NCBI GenBank assembly: GCA_964370375.1
Contig: CAYJIX010000002.1
Location: 1-64,000, forward strand
Origin: CAYJIX01 sp964370375
Lineage (GTDB): Bacteria; Desulfobacterota; Desulfovibrionia; Desulfovibrionales; Desulfovibrionaceae
Reading direction: 5' to 3'
Length of the DNA stretch: 64,000 nucleotides
In this document: positions 34,191 to 43,128 of the stretch, piece by piece
Layout of the letters: each line of letters opens with the position of its first letter
Position numbering within the stretch: the stretch's first letter is position 1
Position numbers and translations under genes: made by a program
The notes under the pieces: model-generated
Database searches by the model: none
What the model saw: the letters and a program-made list of their open reading frames with translations, nothing else
Told to the model about the DNA's origin: nothing

Positions 34191-36137
34191 TTATTTTTCA
34201 GAAGGTGCATTTTTGCGCAGTTTTGCAAGTTTTTCTGCCAGCATTTTGGCTTTTTTAGAGCCGATTCCTGGAATTGCGCTTAGCGTTTCAGCTTTTGCTG
34301 TGCTCATGGCTTCAAGTGAAGGAAAATGCTGCCATAACAGTTTTGCCGTGGCATTGCCGATACCCGGAATCCGCAGAAGTTCTGCGGTTAAAGCCGTACC
34401 TGTACGCGCTTTACGGTGACGTCCTAGGACATAATTATGTGCGCTGTCGCGAATATGCTGAAGCAGCAAAAGTTCAGGGGATGCTGCACGCAAAGGCAAT
34501 GGATTGACCCTGCCTGGTAAAAAAATACGATCGCTCACATTGCCTGCGCGGCGGTCAGCTTGGCCTTGTTCGTTTCTGGCTTTGGCAATGGCAGCCAGTG
34601 CAAAGGGGAGGCGAAACTGCCCATCAGAGGTGCAATTGCTGGAAGGAAATAAGGGCTCTGCCACGCCTGTCATGGCTGTTTGAAAGGCTTTAAGTACAGC
34701 AGACAATTGCCCCTTGCCTCCGTCAATAAGCACCAAATCAGGCCACGGCGGCCCATCTTCAACACGGCGAGTGGCCCAGCGCATAAGCGCAGCATAGTCA
34801 TCGCCCTGGCCGTCGTCAGAACCCATGGTATAGGTTCGGTAGGCAGAGGGCAGAGGGCGTTCGTTGTCAAAAACCACCATGCCCATACGAGTGCTTTGCC
34901 CCCCTGTGTGCGAGACATCTACACATTCAATGCGGTAAATGGGCTTATCTGTATGCAGGCTGGCGGATAATTTTTCTGCAAGGCTACACGTGGCGTTGCG
35001 TTTGGCCTTTTCATCGGCATTGGTGCCGGCCATGTCTATGAGCTGGCTTTCTGCGGCATTGCGTGGCAGGGCAATGCGCACTAACGCTCCGCGTATGTCG
35101 CTCAGAACTTCTTCAAGCGAAGCGATATCTTGCGCATGGGCAGGCACGTTTTGTTCGTGTGTGCGCGTTTCGCCATGTTCTTCTTCAGGGAGCCAGGGCA
35201 CCACAATTCGCGCAGCTGGAACGGCATTAGGGCCATAATATTGTACCAAAAATTGGCGTAACAGTTCAGGCCCGTCATCAAGTTCCAAGCTTGGCCAAAA
35301 AAAACTTCGCCCATCCACAAGGCGGCCTTGCCGTACAAACAAAAGCCCAAGACCAAGGCCATTTTCTGTGGGCACAATGCCAACAACGTCCATGTCCACA
35401 GTTTCGTTAAGGACAACACTTTGCTTTTCAATGGTTTGTCGTAAAGCTGAAATTTGATCGCGCAAGGTTGCGGCAAGCTCAAATTGTAATGATTCAGCAG
35501 CTTCATGCATGGCGGTTGTCAGCATGTCTACAAGCTCGCGCGAGCGTCCGGACAGGACCATTTCTACTCGAGCGATAAGGGCAGCATAGTCTTTTTGTGC
35601 CACTTCACCTGTACAAGGTGCAAGGCATTGCCCAAGGTGATGGTACAAGCATGGACGCACCCGATTGGCAAAAGCTTTGTCGCGGCAACGCCGTAAAGGA
35701 AAGGTGCGGTGCAAGGTTTTATAGGTTTCGCGAGCAGCTGAGGCTGAGGTGAAGGGGCCAAAATAGCGCGCTCCGTCTTTTTTGCTACTGCGTACCACCT
35801 CAAGGCGTGGGAAAGGAGCATGGCGGTCAAGGCGGAACAGTACATATTGTTTGTCATCGCGCAGTACAATATTATAATGTGGACGGTGTTTTTTGATAAG
35901 GCTGGCCTCAAGCAAGAGGGCCTCTTTTTCTGTTCCTGTTGATAAGGTGTCTACGGAAACAGCATGCCGCATCATGGCGGCTGTTTTGCCGGGCAGTGTA
36001 TGAGCTGCCCGAAAATACGAAAGCACCCGCTTGCGCAAATGGATGGCTTTGCCCACATAGATGATGCGCCCTGAGGCGTCTTTATACATATACACACCGG
36101 GCGTTGTGGGCAATGATGAGGAGATGGGGCGTTGCAT
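34191..36137 (-). CDS. uvrC: Excinuclease ABC subunit C
   Basis: A 648-residue nuclease making both incisions in nucleotide-excision repair. The N-terminal GIY-YIG domain reads GVYMYKDASGRIIYVGKAIH with the family Arg/Glu further on. A UvrB-binding UVR-like helix lies near 200-240 (ALIARVEMVLSGRSRELVD...). The C-terminal RNase-H-like domain has IECVDVSHTGGQSTRMGMVV and LVLIDGGKGQL (acidic residues), followed by a double helix-hairpin-helix ending (LLRIPGIGNATAKLLWQ, LSAIPGIGSKKAKMLA). Start at 36137 (MQRPISSSLP); upstream codons are excluded. Confidence 0.96.
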   Translation of the reverse strand: MQRPISSSLPTTPGVYMYKDASGRIIYVGKAIHLRKRVLSYFRAAHTLPGKTAAMMRHAVSVDTLSTGTEKEALLLEASLIKKHRPHYNIVLRDDKQYVLFRLDRHAPFPRLEVVRSSKKDGARYFGPFTSASAARETYKTLHRTFPLRRCRDKAFANRVRPCLYHHLGQCLAPCTGEVAQKDYAALIARVEMVLSGRSRELVDMLTTAMHEAAESLQFELAATLRDQISALRQTIEKQSVVLNETVDMDVVGIVPTENGLGLGLLFVRQGRLVDGRSFFWPSLELDDGPELLRQFLVQYYGPNAVPAARIVVPWLPEEEHGETRTHEQNVPAHAQDIASLEEVLSDIRGALVRIALPRNAAESQLIDMAGTNADEKAKRNATCSLAEKLSASLHTDKPIYRIECVDVSHTGGQSTRMGMVVFDNERPLPSAYRTYTMGSDDGQGDDYAALMRWATRRVEDGPPWPDLVLIDGGKGQLSAVLKAFQTAMTGVAEPLFPSSNCTSDGQFRLPFALAAIAKARNEQGQADRRAGNVSDRIFLPGRVNPLPLRAASPELLLLQHIRDSAHNYVLGRHRKARTGTALTAELLRIPGIGNATAKLLWQHFPSLEAMSTAKAETLSAIPGIGSKKAKMLAEKLAKLRKNAPSEK

Positions 36138-36323
36138 AAATAACAACCTTAATGGCGTATGTAAAAAATGATTACAACGTAGTTTAAACACTTGGCTTTA
36201 CAGCTAGGGCAAGATAGGCCAAAATACGTGTCTGTCATACATTGTGACACAAAAAAAGTGCAAGCGGCTCAATTGGAGTAATATTTTTGTATCATAAGAA
36301 GCAATAGGACAATAGGCAATAGT

Positions 36324-37091
36324 ATGAAACTGGTTTCGTGGAACGTAAATGGTTTTCGAGCCCTTAGTGGCAAGGCAGATTGGGCATGGTTTGCTAACAC
36401 AGATGCAGATGTGATTGGCATGCAAGAGGTGAAGGTTGAAACGCAACAATTGACACCGGAACAAAAAGACCCTGAAGGTTGGCATAGCTATTGGCTGTCA
36501 AGCAAGGTCAAAAAGGGCTATTCCGGTGTGGCTGTTTTTTCGCGCCCCCCTGTATTGGATGTGCAGTATGAATTGCCTGATGAGTCTTTTCAGGGCGAAG
36601 GACGCCTTGTGCAGGTAGAATATCCTAGCTTTTATTTTCTCAATATTTATTTTCCCAACGGTACAGGATCTGAAGCGCGTCTATCCTACAAAATGGGGTA
36701 TTATGCGGCCTTTTTAGAGCACGCGCAAGCTCTGCGCCAACATAAACCTGTTGTGGTGTGCGGCGATTTTAATACAGCACACAGGCCCATTGACCTTGCA
36801 CGGCCCAAAGCCAATGAAAAGCTTTCCGGCTTTTTACCTGAAGAGCGCGCATGGATGGATACCTTCATGGCAGCAGGGTATGTGGATACGTACCGCCATG
36901 TGCATGGGGATGTTGCTTCCATGTATTCTTGGTGGTCGTACAAACAGCGTGCACGGCAAAGCAATGTTGGATGGCGGATAGATTATTTTTTTGTATCAGA
37001 AGAACTTAAGCCACACATTAAAGACGCTTGGATTGAAACAGAAGTCTACGGTTCAGACCATTGCCCTGTGGGTTTGGAATTGGCCCTATAA
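36324..37091 (+). CDS. xth: Exodeoxyribonuclease III / AP endonuclease
   Basis: A 255-residue base-excision-repair enzyme of the EEP family. Motifs in order: SWNVNGFRAL (metal-binding Asn), IGMQEVKVE (catalytic Glu), GVAVFSRPP, VVVCGDFNTAHRPIDLA (catalytic Asp/Asn), WWSYKQRARQSNVGWRIDYFF, and SDHCPVGLEL with the catalytic His. It resembles the ExoA type. It is divergent from uvrC, so two repair genes share one 186-bp control region. Confidence 0.93.
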   Translation: MKLVSWNVNGFRALSGKADWAWFANTDADVIGMQEVKVETQQLTPEQKDPEGWHSYWLSSKVKKGYSGVAVFSRPPVLDVQYELPDESFQGEGRLVQVEYPSFYFLNIYFPNGTGSEARLSYKMGYYAAFLEHAQALRQHKPVVVCGDFNTAHRPIDLARPKANEKLSGFLPEERAWMDTFMAAGYVDTYRHVHGDVASMYSWWSYKQRARQSNVGWRIDYFFVSEELKPHIKDAWIETEVYGSDHCPVGLELAL

Positions 37092-37097
37092 CGCATA

Positions 37098-37130
37098 TAA
37101 AAAAAGCCCTGCATTGCAGGGCTTAAAAAG
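37098..37130. terminator. Bidirectional terminator between xth and tRNA-His
   Basis: AAGCCCTGCA and TGCAGGGCTT form a perfect stem with flanking A and T runs. Confidence 0.85.
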
Positions 37131-37134
37131 CAAA

Positions 37135-37211
37135 TGGGGCGAATGATGGGACTTGAACCCACGGCCACCTGGGCCACAACCAGGTGCTCTGCCAACTGAG
37201 CTACATCCGCC
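37135..37211 (-). tRNA. tRNA-His (anticodon GTG)
   Basis: A complete 77-nt cloverleaf on the minus strand. The acceptor starts GGCGGATG with the extra G-1 characteristic of tRNA-His paired to C73. The D arm is TAGCTCAGTTGG, the anticodon loop TTGTGGC gives GTG, the T arm contains GGGTTCAAGTCC, and the CCA end is encoded. Confidence 0.97.
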
Positions 37212-37226
37212 ATATGGAAAGACAGA

Positions 37227-37255
37227 TTTTTAGCTGATATTCACTATAAGGTCAA
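37227..37255 (-). promoter_or_regulatory. Promoter of tRNA-His
   Basis: On the minus strand TTGACC (37255-37250), 17 bp, then TAAAAA (37232-37227), 15 bp before the mature 5' end. Confidence 0.5.
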
Positions 37256-37547
37256 GTGTTTTGTCTTTGTGGAATTTAAAACATGCAAGGGCAGGGCATT
37301 AAGCTTTTGGCAAGGGTAAAATTATCTACAAAATAGCGCTTTTAAGGGACATCACCAGTTTTATCGGCATAAAACTCAAATGAATTGTAGCGTGCCCATT
37401 TTTTCAACATACTGCTAGGTTGTACATTTTACGGTGCAAAGCTATACTAAAAAAATACGAGACGGGTGACAAATGTTTTGAAGGTTTTTGCATCGGCACT
37501 ATAAACCTATCATAAAAATATACAAAAAATAATGGAGCTTGGAAAAT
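37256..37547. other. Intergenic region upstream of murA
   Basis: About 290 bp between the tRNA-His promoter and murA. No gene or strong structured element is seen. Confidence 0.4.
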
Positions 37548-38798
37548 ATGGATACATTGACAATTCAAGGGGGTATCCCCCTTACAGGCACGGTGAGCGT
37601 GAGCGGAGCTAAAAATGCGGCTTTGCCCATTTTGATGGCTGCGATTTTAGCAGATGAACCGTTCACTATTACCAATGTCCCCAATCTGCGGGATATTCGT
37701 ACCTGTTTAGAATTATTAACATTGCTTGGGTGTGCTGCTACGCAAGAAAACGATGCGGTACACGTGGTGCCTGGCGAGCTTAAACCGGAGGCCCCTTACG
37801 AGCTTGTTAAAACCATGCGAGCTTCGGTGTTGTGCCTTGGCCCTTTGTTGGCGCGGCTTGGTAAAGCCAAGGTCGCCATGCCCGGAGGCTGTGCCATTGG
37901 CGCGCGTCCTGTGGATTTGCATCTTACCGCCCTTGAAAAAATGGGCGCGCGTTTTGAGCTTGAAGATGGCTATATTATTGGCCAATGTGATCAGCTGAAA
38001 GGGGCGCATATCCATTTTGATTTTCCCACGGTGGGTGGCACAGAAAATCTGCTCATGGCGGCATCGCTTGCTTTGGGTGAAACTGTGCTTGAAAACGCAG
38101 CGCGTGAACCTGAAATTGTGGATTTGGCCAATTTTTTGTGCTCTTGCGGCGCCAAAATAACAGGGCAGGGCACAAGTATTATTCGTATTCAAGGAGTACA
38201 ACGCCTTACCCCAAGCAGTTATGCCGTAATGCCGGATCGCATTGAAGCAGGCACGTTTATGATAGCTGCCGGCATGACAGGGGGCAAACTTTTGATAGAA
38301 AATTGTCCTTGGACAGAGCTTGAAGCTGTTATCATGAAGTTGCAGCAAATGGGCATGCAGATAGAAAAAACAGCTGAAGGCGTTTTGGCCTCGTGCCCCA
38401 ATGGCTTGCAGGCTGTGGATATGACCACTCAGCCCTATCCCGGGTTCCCCACGGACATGCAGGCCCAGATTATGGCGATCATGTGCTTGGCTCAAGGTTC
38501 AAGCGTGATTACAGAAACTATTTTTGAAAACAGGTTCATGCACGTGCAGGAGCTGGTACGTATGGGCGCAGATATCAGGATTTCCGGAAAAACAGCCATT
38601 GTCCGCGGTGTTAAAGAGCTCACAGGTGCCCCTGTTATGGCTTCTGATTTGCGGGCCAGCGCGTCCTTAGTCTTAGCAGCCCTAGCTGCCAAAGGAAGCA
38701 CAAAAATTCAGCGCATCTATCACCTTGATAGAGGGTATGAACGGATCGAAACAAAATTGATCGCCGTGGGGGCAAGGATTGTGCGTGCCAAAGACTAG
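37548..38798 (+). CDS. murA: UDP-N-acetylglucosamine 1-carboxyvinyltransferase
   Basis: A 416-residue enzyme that starts peptidoglycan synthesis by adding enolpyruvate to UDP-GlcNAc. The ATG at 37548 gives MDTLTIQGGIPLTG, with GGAGCTTGGA just upstream; a TTG three codons earlier is not needed. Signatures: SVSGAKNAALPILMAAIL with the conserved Lys-Asn, the catalytic Cys loop MPGGCAIGARPVDLHL (near 115, fosfomycin target type), and DLRASASLVLAALAAKG near the C-terminus. The TAG stop is followed directly by a family-2 repeat. Confidence 0.97.
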   Translation: MDTLTIQGGIPLTGTVSVSGAKNAALPILMAAILADEPFTITNVPNLRDIRTCLELLTLLGCAATQENDAVHVVPGELKPEAPYELVKTMRASVLCLGPLLARLGKAKVAMPGGCAIGARPVDLHLTALEKMGARFELEDGYIIGQCDQLKGAHIHFDFPTVGGTENLLMAASLALGETVLENAAREPEIVDLANFLCSCGAKITGQGTSIIRIQGVQRLTPSSYAVMPDRIEAGTFMIAAGMTGGKLLIENCPWTELEAVIMKLQQMGMQIEKTAEGVLASCPNGLQAVDMTTQPYPGFPTDMQAQIMAIMCLAQGSSVITETIFENRFMHVQELVRMGADIRISGKTAIVRGVKELTGAPVMASDLRASASLVLAALAAKGSTKIQRIYHLDRGYERIETKLIAVGARIVRAKD

Positions 38799-39000
38799 GG
38801 GCAGGCTGCCCCAAAAGGGTTGTCTGGGGTGTCAGCTGGGCAATTTTTGTCGGGTCATGGGGGGAAGACCCCGCTCTGCTCTCTATTTACGTAAGGTTCG
38901 CAAGCTCACCTAACGAAAACGGCTTCGCCGCCCTTTGGGTAGGGCTCCCCTCCTAAAATTGCCCGCTTCCTACCATCCAACCTTTTTTGAACAGCCTGCC
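38799..39000 (+). repeat. Family-2 repeat directly after murA
   Basis: About 202 bp with ends GGCAGGCTGCCCCAAAAGG and CCTTTTTTGAACAGCCTGCC, an imperfect inverted repeat of about 20 bp. Internal blocks: GGGTCATGGGGGGAAGACCC (38852-38871), GCTCTCTATTTACGTAAG (about 38879), a GGCTTCGCC hairpin, and CCCTCCTAAAATTGCCC. Same ends and length as 21880-22081, with the first two blocks exchanged. Confidence 0.7.
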
Positions 39001-39154
39001 TTTAGCGACGGCTGAATAAGGTTTGCCTGCTAGCCCAAATCCTGTGGACGTGCCGCACAGCGGAGCAAGCAGGTGGCAAGGTGAAATTTGTTTTTGTCGT
39101 AAACCTACGCTTACAAGAACATGCATCAGCAAAGTTTTGACAAAAATTTTGTCT

Positions 39155-40243
39155 TCACTCTACCTTACAAATAAAGCCCGTATGTGAAGCTTTGTCAGGT
39201 AATACGCTTGGGTCTGTGGCTGGGGGCACGTCTGCCCACACAACATGGCGCAGTCCAAGGGTTTGCCAGCGTTCTTTCAATGAGCCCCTGTGCCCATAAA
39301 AAAAACCTTGGCAGCTTTTAGGAAGGTGCAACGTAAAACCTTGTTCTTGTCGGGTATTTATATCGCATTTTGCTTGCCGCAAATGTTGACAAACCGTTGC
39401 GTACAGGGCTTCTGCTTGTATAAGGCTACCAAGGGCCGGATGCTGCGGGCCTGCTAGGATGGCCTTTTCAAGGGATTGTTCAGGAGCTAGGGCCATGCGG
39501 ATGACAGGGACGTTTGCCGCCCAAGCGCGCTGTAGTGCTTGCCCAAGGGTTGTAATCGTTGTTTCAAGGCTCCAAGGGGTGAAGTCGCCGTTTTTCCATA
39601 GCGTTGCCAAGGGGGCCCCTGCAAGCACAAGACAAGGGTACATACGCAAGCACGAGGGCTTTAACGCTAGGGCCTTGTCAACATCTTCAAGAAATCGCGC
39701 AGGCTCTAGGCCCGGCATGCCGGGGAGCAATTGAATACCAAGTTTAAGCCCTGCATCCTGCACAGCTTTACAGGCTTTTTCGGCAACATGCTCGTTGTAC
39801 CCTCTAAGGGACAGGGCAAGGGCGTTTGTATCAAAGCTTTGTATGCCAAGCTCAACAAGGGTAAAGCCTGCGGTACAAAGTTCATGTAGGATTGTTTGGG
39901 GAACGGCATCTGGTCTTGTGGAGCAGCGCACAGCCGAAATTTGACCAAGGTCAAGGGCACGGCGCGCCTTTTCAAGGCACGGCGCAAGCATAGATTTTGG
40001 CAATGACGTGAAGGTGCCGCCGTAAAAGGCAAGTTCTCGTTGACGGCCTTTAGGGGCTGAAGTTGCTAGGGTTGCGTCAAGCTCAGCAAGGCGTTCAGCA
40101 AAGGAGTGGCTTTCCCCGGTTTGGGCATTCTGGTCACAGTACAGGCAACGCTGAGGGCACCCTGCAAATGGTAAAAAAAACGGAATGATTGCCTGCAATG
40201 TTGCTTTATCTGCTAGTGGCAGGCTGAAGGACTGTGCTTTCAT
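39155..40243 (-). CDS. Radical SAM protein, Elp3-like
   Basis: A 362-residue radical SAM enzyme. The [4Fe-4S]-SAM motif is CPQRCLYCD (C29, C33, C36), followed by FYGGTFTSLPK (the GGT/GGE motif) and VELGIQSFDTNALALSLRGYN, the strand typical of the Elp3/YhcC-like branch. GLKLGIQLLPGMPGL follows. There is no acetyltransferase domain, so it is not a full Elp3. The reaction is unknown; tRNA or small-molecule modification are possibilities. The ribosome site is weak. It converges on murA across the repeat. Confidence 0.8.
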   Translation of the reverse strand: MKAQSFSLPLADKATLQAIIPFFLPFAGCPQRCLYCDQNAQTGESHSFAERLAELDATLATSAPKGRQRELAFYGGTFTSLPKSMLAPCLEKARRALDLGQISAVRCSTRPDAVPQTILHELCTAGFTLVELGIQSFDTNALALSLRGYNEHVAEKACKAVQDAGLKLGIQLLPGMPGLEPARFLEDVDKALALKPSCLRMYPCLVLAGAPLATLWKNGDFTPWSLETTITTLGQALQRAWAANVPVIRMALAPEQSLEKAILAGPQHPALGSLIQAEALYATVCQHLRQAKCDINTRQEQGFTLHLPKSCQGFFYGHRGSLKERWQTLGLRHVVWADVPPATDPSVLPDKASHTGFICKVE

Positions 40244-40653
40244 AATGCTGTCTTTTTTGTTTTATTAGCAGGCGTATGTAGCCGCCTGTAAAAAAGTCCG
40301 TTTAAAAAAAATGATAAAAATCCACTCTATCATTTTTTACAGTTTGTTTAAAAGGTGCAAAATTCAAAAATAGTGCCTTTTTTTGAGGAAATAGAGTGCT
40401 TTTATGGTTTATGCAACGAGAAAAAAGGAATTTGACGGCACACATTGCATTTTTTCAACAGCCTGTTAGGCCTGCTTTACTTGCTATATGTGGGTTGTAG
40501 CTAAAACTTTATCTCGAAGCAATCGAAAAATAAGCTGAAAGAAGCTTGCATACTTTATTTTTTTATATTAGTACTTTTTAAACTGCACTAAAGGTTTGCA
40601 AGAAAACGGAAGAATAATTGCTTTTGGATACTATACAAATGAGGTAGCATCCT
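40244..40653. other. Intergenic region between divergent genes
   Basis: About 410 bp, AT-rich, no gene recognised. It contains hairpins CAGGCG...CGCCTG (about 40270-40289) and AAAAATGATA...TATCATTTTT (about 40306-40337), either of which could influence the radical SAM transcript. Confidence 0.4.
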
Positions 40654-41064
40654 ATGGAATCATGCATCTTCTGCAAGATCATCAAGGGCGATATCCCTTC
40701 GTACCAGATAATGGAAACGGAAGATTTTATAGCGTTTCTTGACATTGCTCCGTCCCAGCCGGGCCATAGCCTTGTGGTTCCAAAAAAGCATATGGAAACA
40801 ATGCTGGACATGGATCCAAAACTTGGTGCAAAACTTATTGAGGTGTTGCAACGGGTCAGCACAGCGTTAATGAACGCGTGCAATGCTGAGGGGTTCAACA
40901 TTATTCAGAATAATTATGCGGCAGCAGGGCAAACAGTGCCCCATATTCATTGGCATATCATCCCTCGTAAACAAGGTGATGGCTTTGCCTTATGGCCGCA
41001 AGGAGCAGCACTTATTCCTGAAGAGGCAAAAGCCTTTGTAGCTACGCTTCAAACGTACCTGTAG
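40654..41064 (+). CDS. HIT-family nucleotide hydrolase/transferase
   Basis: A 136-residue histidine-triad protein of the HinT/PKCI-like group. The domain starts CIFCKIIKGDIPSYQIMET (zinc-type CxxC) and includes FLDIAPSQPGHSLVVPKKH. The triad HIHWHIIPR near residue 97 carries the nucleophilic His. The family cleaves AMP from adenosine phosphoramidates or related nucleotides; the physiological substrate is unknown. 23 bp before the HU/IHF gene, likely one transcript. Confidence 0.93.
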   Translation: MESCIFCKIIKGDIPSYQIMETEDFIAFLDIAPSQPGHSLVVPKKHMETMLDMDPKLGAKLIEVLQRVSTALMNACNAEGFNIIQNNYAAAGQTVPHIHWHIIPRKQGDGFALWPQGAALIPEEAKAFVATLQTYL

Positions 41065-41087
41065 TTTGTATAAAGATTGGAGGAACT

Positions 41088-41384
41088 ATGAACAAAGCTT
41101 TGACCAAGGCCGATATTGTTGAGGCCATTTATGCGAAGACCGACCGCAACCGTGCTGATGTTAAAAATACGGTTGAAACCCTTTTAGGGCTCATGAAGCA
41201 AGCCATTAAAAAAGACCATGCCCTTTTGGTCAGTGGTTTTGGCAAATTTGAAGCCTATGCCAAACAAGAGCGCAAAGGCCGCAATCCTCAAACAGATGAA
41301 TCCATCACCTTGCCTCCGCGTAAGGTTGTTGTATTTCGCCTTTCTCGCAAGTTTAGGGCTGAACTCAACGGCGAAGACAGCTAA
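41088..41384 (+). CDS. HU/IHF-family DNA-binding protein
   Basis: A 98-residue nucleoid protein that bends DNA. MNKALTKADIVEAIYAKTDRNRADVKNTVE matches the IHF-alpha-like dimerisation helices, and the DNA-binding arm is GFGKFEAYAKQERKGRNPQT, with the Pro that intercalates at the arm tip. TTGGAGGAA lies upstream of the ATG. A second HU-family gene is at 50502, so the organism has at least two forms. Confidence 0.92.
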   Translation: MNKALTKADIVEAIYAKTDRNRADVKNTVETLLGLMKQAIKKDHALLVSGFGKFEAYAKQERKGRNPQTDESITLPPRKVVVFRLSRKFRAELNGEDS

Positions 41385-41672
41385 GAATACTTTCTATACT
41401 TGTTGTAATTGAGCAATATATATGCTGTTGTGGTGCCTTACTACGGTAGGATGCCATAAACGCTAAGCAAAAGTGCAAGTAAATATACGGTTACGATTGG
41501 CACTTGCACATTCAGCTACAACAACACTCATATCAAGTTGTCCCATAAGCGGAAAGCATTTTCCAAAATATAGGGCGTGTTGACACTTTCAACACGCCCT
41601 TACTTGTTTGAGAGTAGAGAGCATTTAACCTTCAACACAATTCATTAAGAGAAAGTTTGTTCATGCAAACCA
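41385..41672. other. Intergenic region with terminators
   Basis: About 290 bp. GTGCAAGT (about 41471) pairs with ACTTGCAC (about 41500), and GGGCGTGTTG pairs with CAACACGCCC (41573-41599) followed by TTACTT. These are likely terminators for the convergent HU/IHF and MATE genes. No gene. Confidence 0.6.
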
Positions 41673-43019
41673 TCATGGTTTACTGTTTTTTTGGGTAGTT
41701 GTGTACATATACCGTTCTTTGTATACAACAAAAAAGTAAACAGACATAAAAAATGCTAAAAATTCAGCTATAGGAACGGCAAGCCAGACTCCATTTAAAC
41801 CTATAAAGAGTGGCAGTGTAAGGATTGTCGTAGCAATAAAGACAAAGGTACGTAGAAATGAAATAAATGCCGATATTTTTCCATTGGAATATGCTGTAAA
41901 AAGGCCCGATGCAAAAATGTTTATGCCTGAAAAAAGAAAACCAATGGAAAAAATGTAAAATCCGTGTACGGTAAGCTCATAAGCTTTCGTTCCTTTTTCT
42001 AAAAATATAGCGGCTAAGGTTTCATTGATGGCGAACGATATGACCACAAGGCTTACAGAGCTTATACCAATAAATTTTAAGCATATAGTAAACAGTTTTC
42101 TTAAACGTGACCTGTTCATTGCACCAAAATAAAAGCTTATGACAGGGGCTATGCCTACGGAAAATCCAATGAAGCAGGTGTTTATAAGGAGCTGTGCATA
42201 AAGCACCACTGTAATGGCGGCTATGCCATCGCTTCCTGCCATTTTTAGCATGGTAATGTTGAATAAAAACGTGGTAACGCCTGTGGCTAAGTGTGTGACC
42301 ATTTCTGATGAACCGTTACCGCAAGCGGTAAAAATGGATTTTATATCCAAGGAAAAAGGCACAAAAGATAACGGTTGATTCGCTTTTTTTGTAAAGAAAA
42401 AATACAGCCCCATGACTGTGGGTACTGAAAAACCTAAACCTGTAGCCAGTGCCACACCTTGCATGCCCATACCGCAATAAACAATAAAAATATAATCTAA
42501 AATCAGATTTGTCATACCGCCAAGAACAATGGCTACAAAGGCAAATGTAGGCCTGCCCGAAGCAATTATGGCATTTTCAAAAATAGTTTGTAAAATGGCG
42601 CAAGGGGCAAACAAAGATAGCACAATAATATAATCATAACAATATTGGTATGTTTGCTCATTAGCTCCAAGCGCGTACAAAATGTCTTGCAAAAATATTT
42701 GCACAAGCACAACAAACACTACGCCTATGATAAATCCTGTTGCACAAAGAAGTGTCAACGTTTCTTTGGCCTTTTGCGCTCTTCTTTCTCCTAAAAGCCT
42801 TGCACAAATAGCATTGCCCCCTGTGCCCAGCATGGTTCCCACCGCTATAAAAATGGTAATTACAGGCAGAACAATGTTTGTGGCCGAAAGAGCATAAGTG
42901 CTGATAAGGTTGGCCACAAAAATACCATCAACCATAACATAAATAGACATGAAAACCATCATAGAGATGCTTGGCAATGTGAATGCTAAAACATTCTTAA
43001 AGGTGATTGTTTTAATCAT
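41673..43019 (-). CDS. MATE-family multidrug efflux transporter
   Basis: A 448-residue, 12-helix Na+- or H+-driven exporter of the NorM/DinF superfamily, MepA-like. The start at 43019 (MIKTITFKNVLAFTLPS) has GAGGAGTC upstream. The N-lobe has MVDGIFVANLISTYALSATNIVLPV and GTGGNAICARLLGE, the family sodium/cation-site region; the second lobe repeats the fold. It is divergently transcribed from a MerR regulator, with a 19-bp-spaced promoter between them, strongly suggesting drug-inducible export. Base composition is more AT-rich than the flanking core genes, compatible with later acquisition. Confidence 0.9.
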   Translation of the reverse strand: MIKTITFKNVLAFTLPSISMMVFMSIYVMVDGIFVANLISTYALSATNIVLPVITIFIAVGTMLGTGGNAICARLLGERRAQKAKETLTLLCATGFIIGVVFVVLVQIFLQDILYALGANEQTYQYCYDYIIVLSLFAPCAILQTIFENAIIASGRPTFAFVAIVLGGMTNLILDYIFIVYCGMGMQGVALATGLGFSVPTVMGLYFFFTKKANQPLSFVPFSLDIKSIFTACGNGSSEMVTHLATGVTTFLFNITMLKMAGSDGIAAITVVLYAQLLINTCFIGFSVGIAPVISFYFGAMNRSRLRKLFTICLKFIGISSVSLVVISFAINETLAAIFLEKGTKAYELTVHGFYIFSIGFLFSGINIFASGLFTAYSNGKISAFISFLRTFVFIATTILTLPLFIGLNGVWLAVPIAEFLAFFMSVYFFVVYKERYMYTTTQKNSKP

Positions 43020-43073
43020 AACTATCTGACTCCTCACATCAAAATTTTTTTATTTACGTAAAAAAGATGTGTG

Positions 43074-43112
43074 CTATGAGTACTATAAAGTATGACATAG
43101 TGTGAGAGTCAA
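43074..43112 (-). promoter_or_regulatory. MerR-type promoter and dyad of the MATE gene
   Basis: On the minus strand TTGACT (43112-43107), a 19-bp spacer and TATAGT (43087-43082). The 19-bp spacing is the hallmark of promoters activated by MerR-family proteins through DNA untwisting. An interrupted dyad CTATG-N2-TACT-N4-AGTA-N3-CATAG (43074-43100) overlaps the -10 side. Confidence 0.65.
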
Positions 43113-43128
43113 GAAAAAGGAACGAATT

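Noticed and set aside
39139..39153. GACAAAAATTTTGTC palindrome after the radical SAM gene
   Set aside because: A short AT-rich dyad near a gene end with no U tract or conserved partner; too weak to call an operator or terminator.
40261..40470. Possible further family-2 repeat (AGCAGGCG ... TTTTTTCAACAGCCTG)
   Set aside because: The length is about right and the right end is similar, but none of the internal blocks or the CCCAAAAG start is present.
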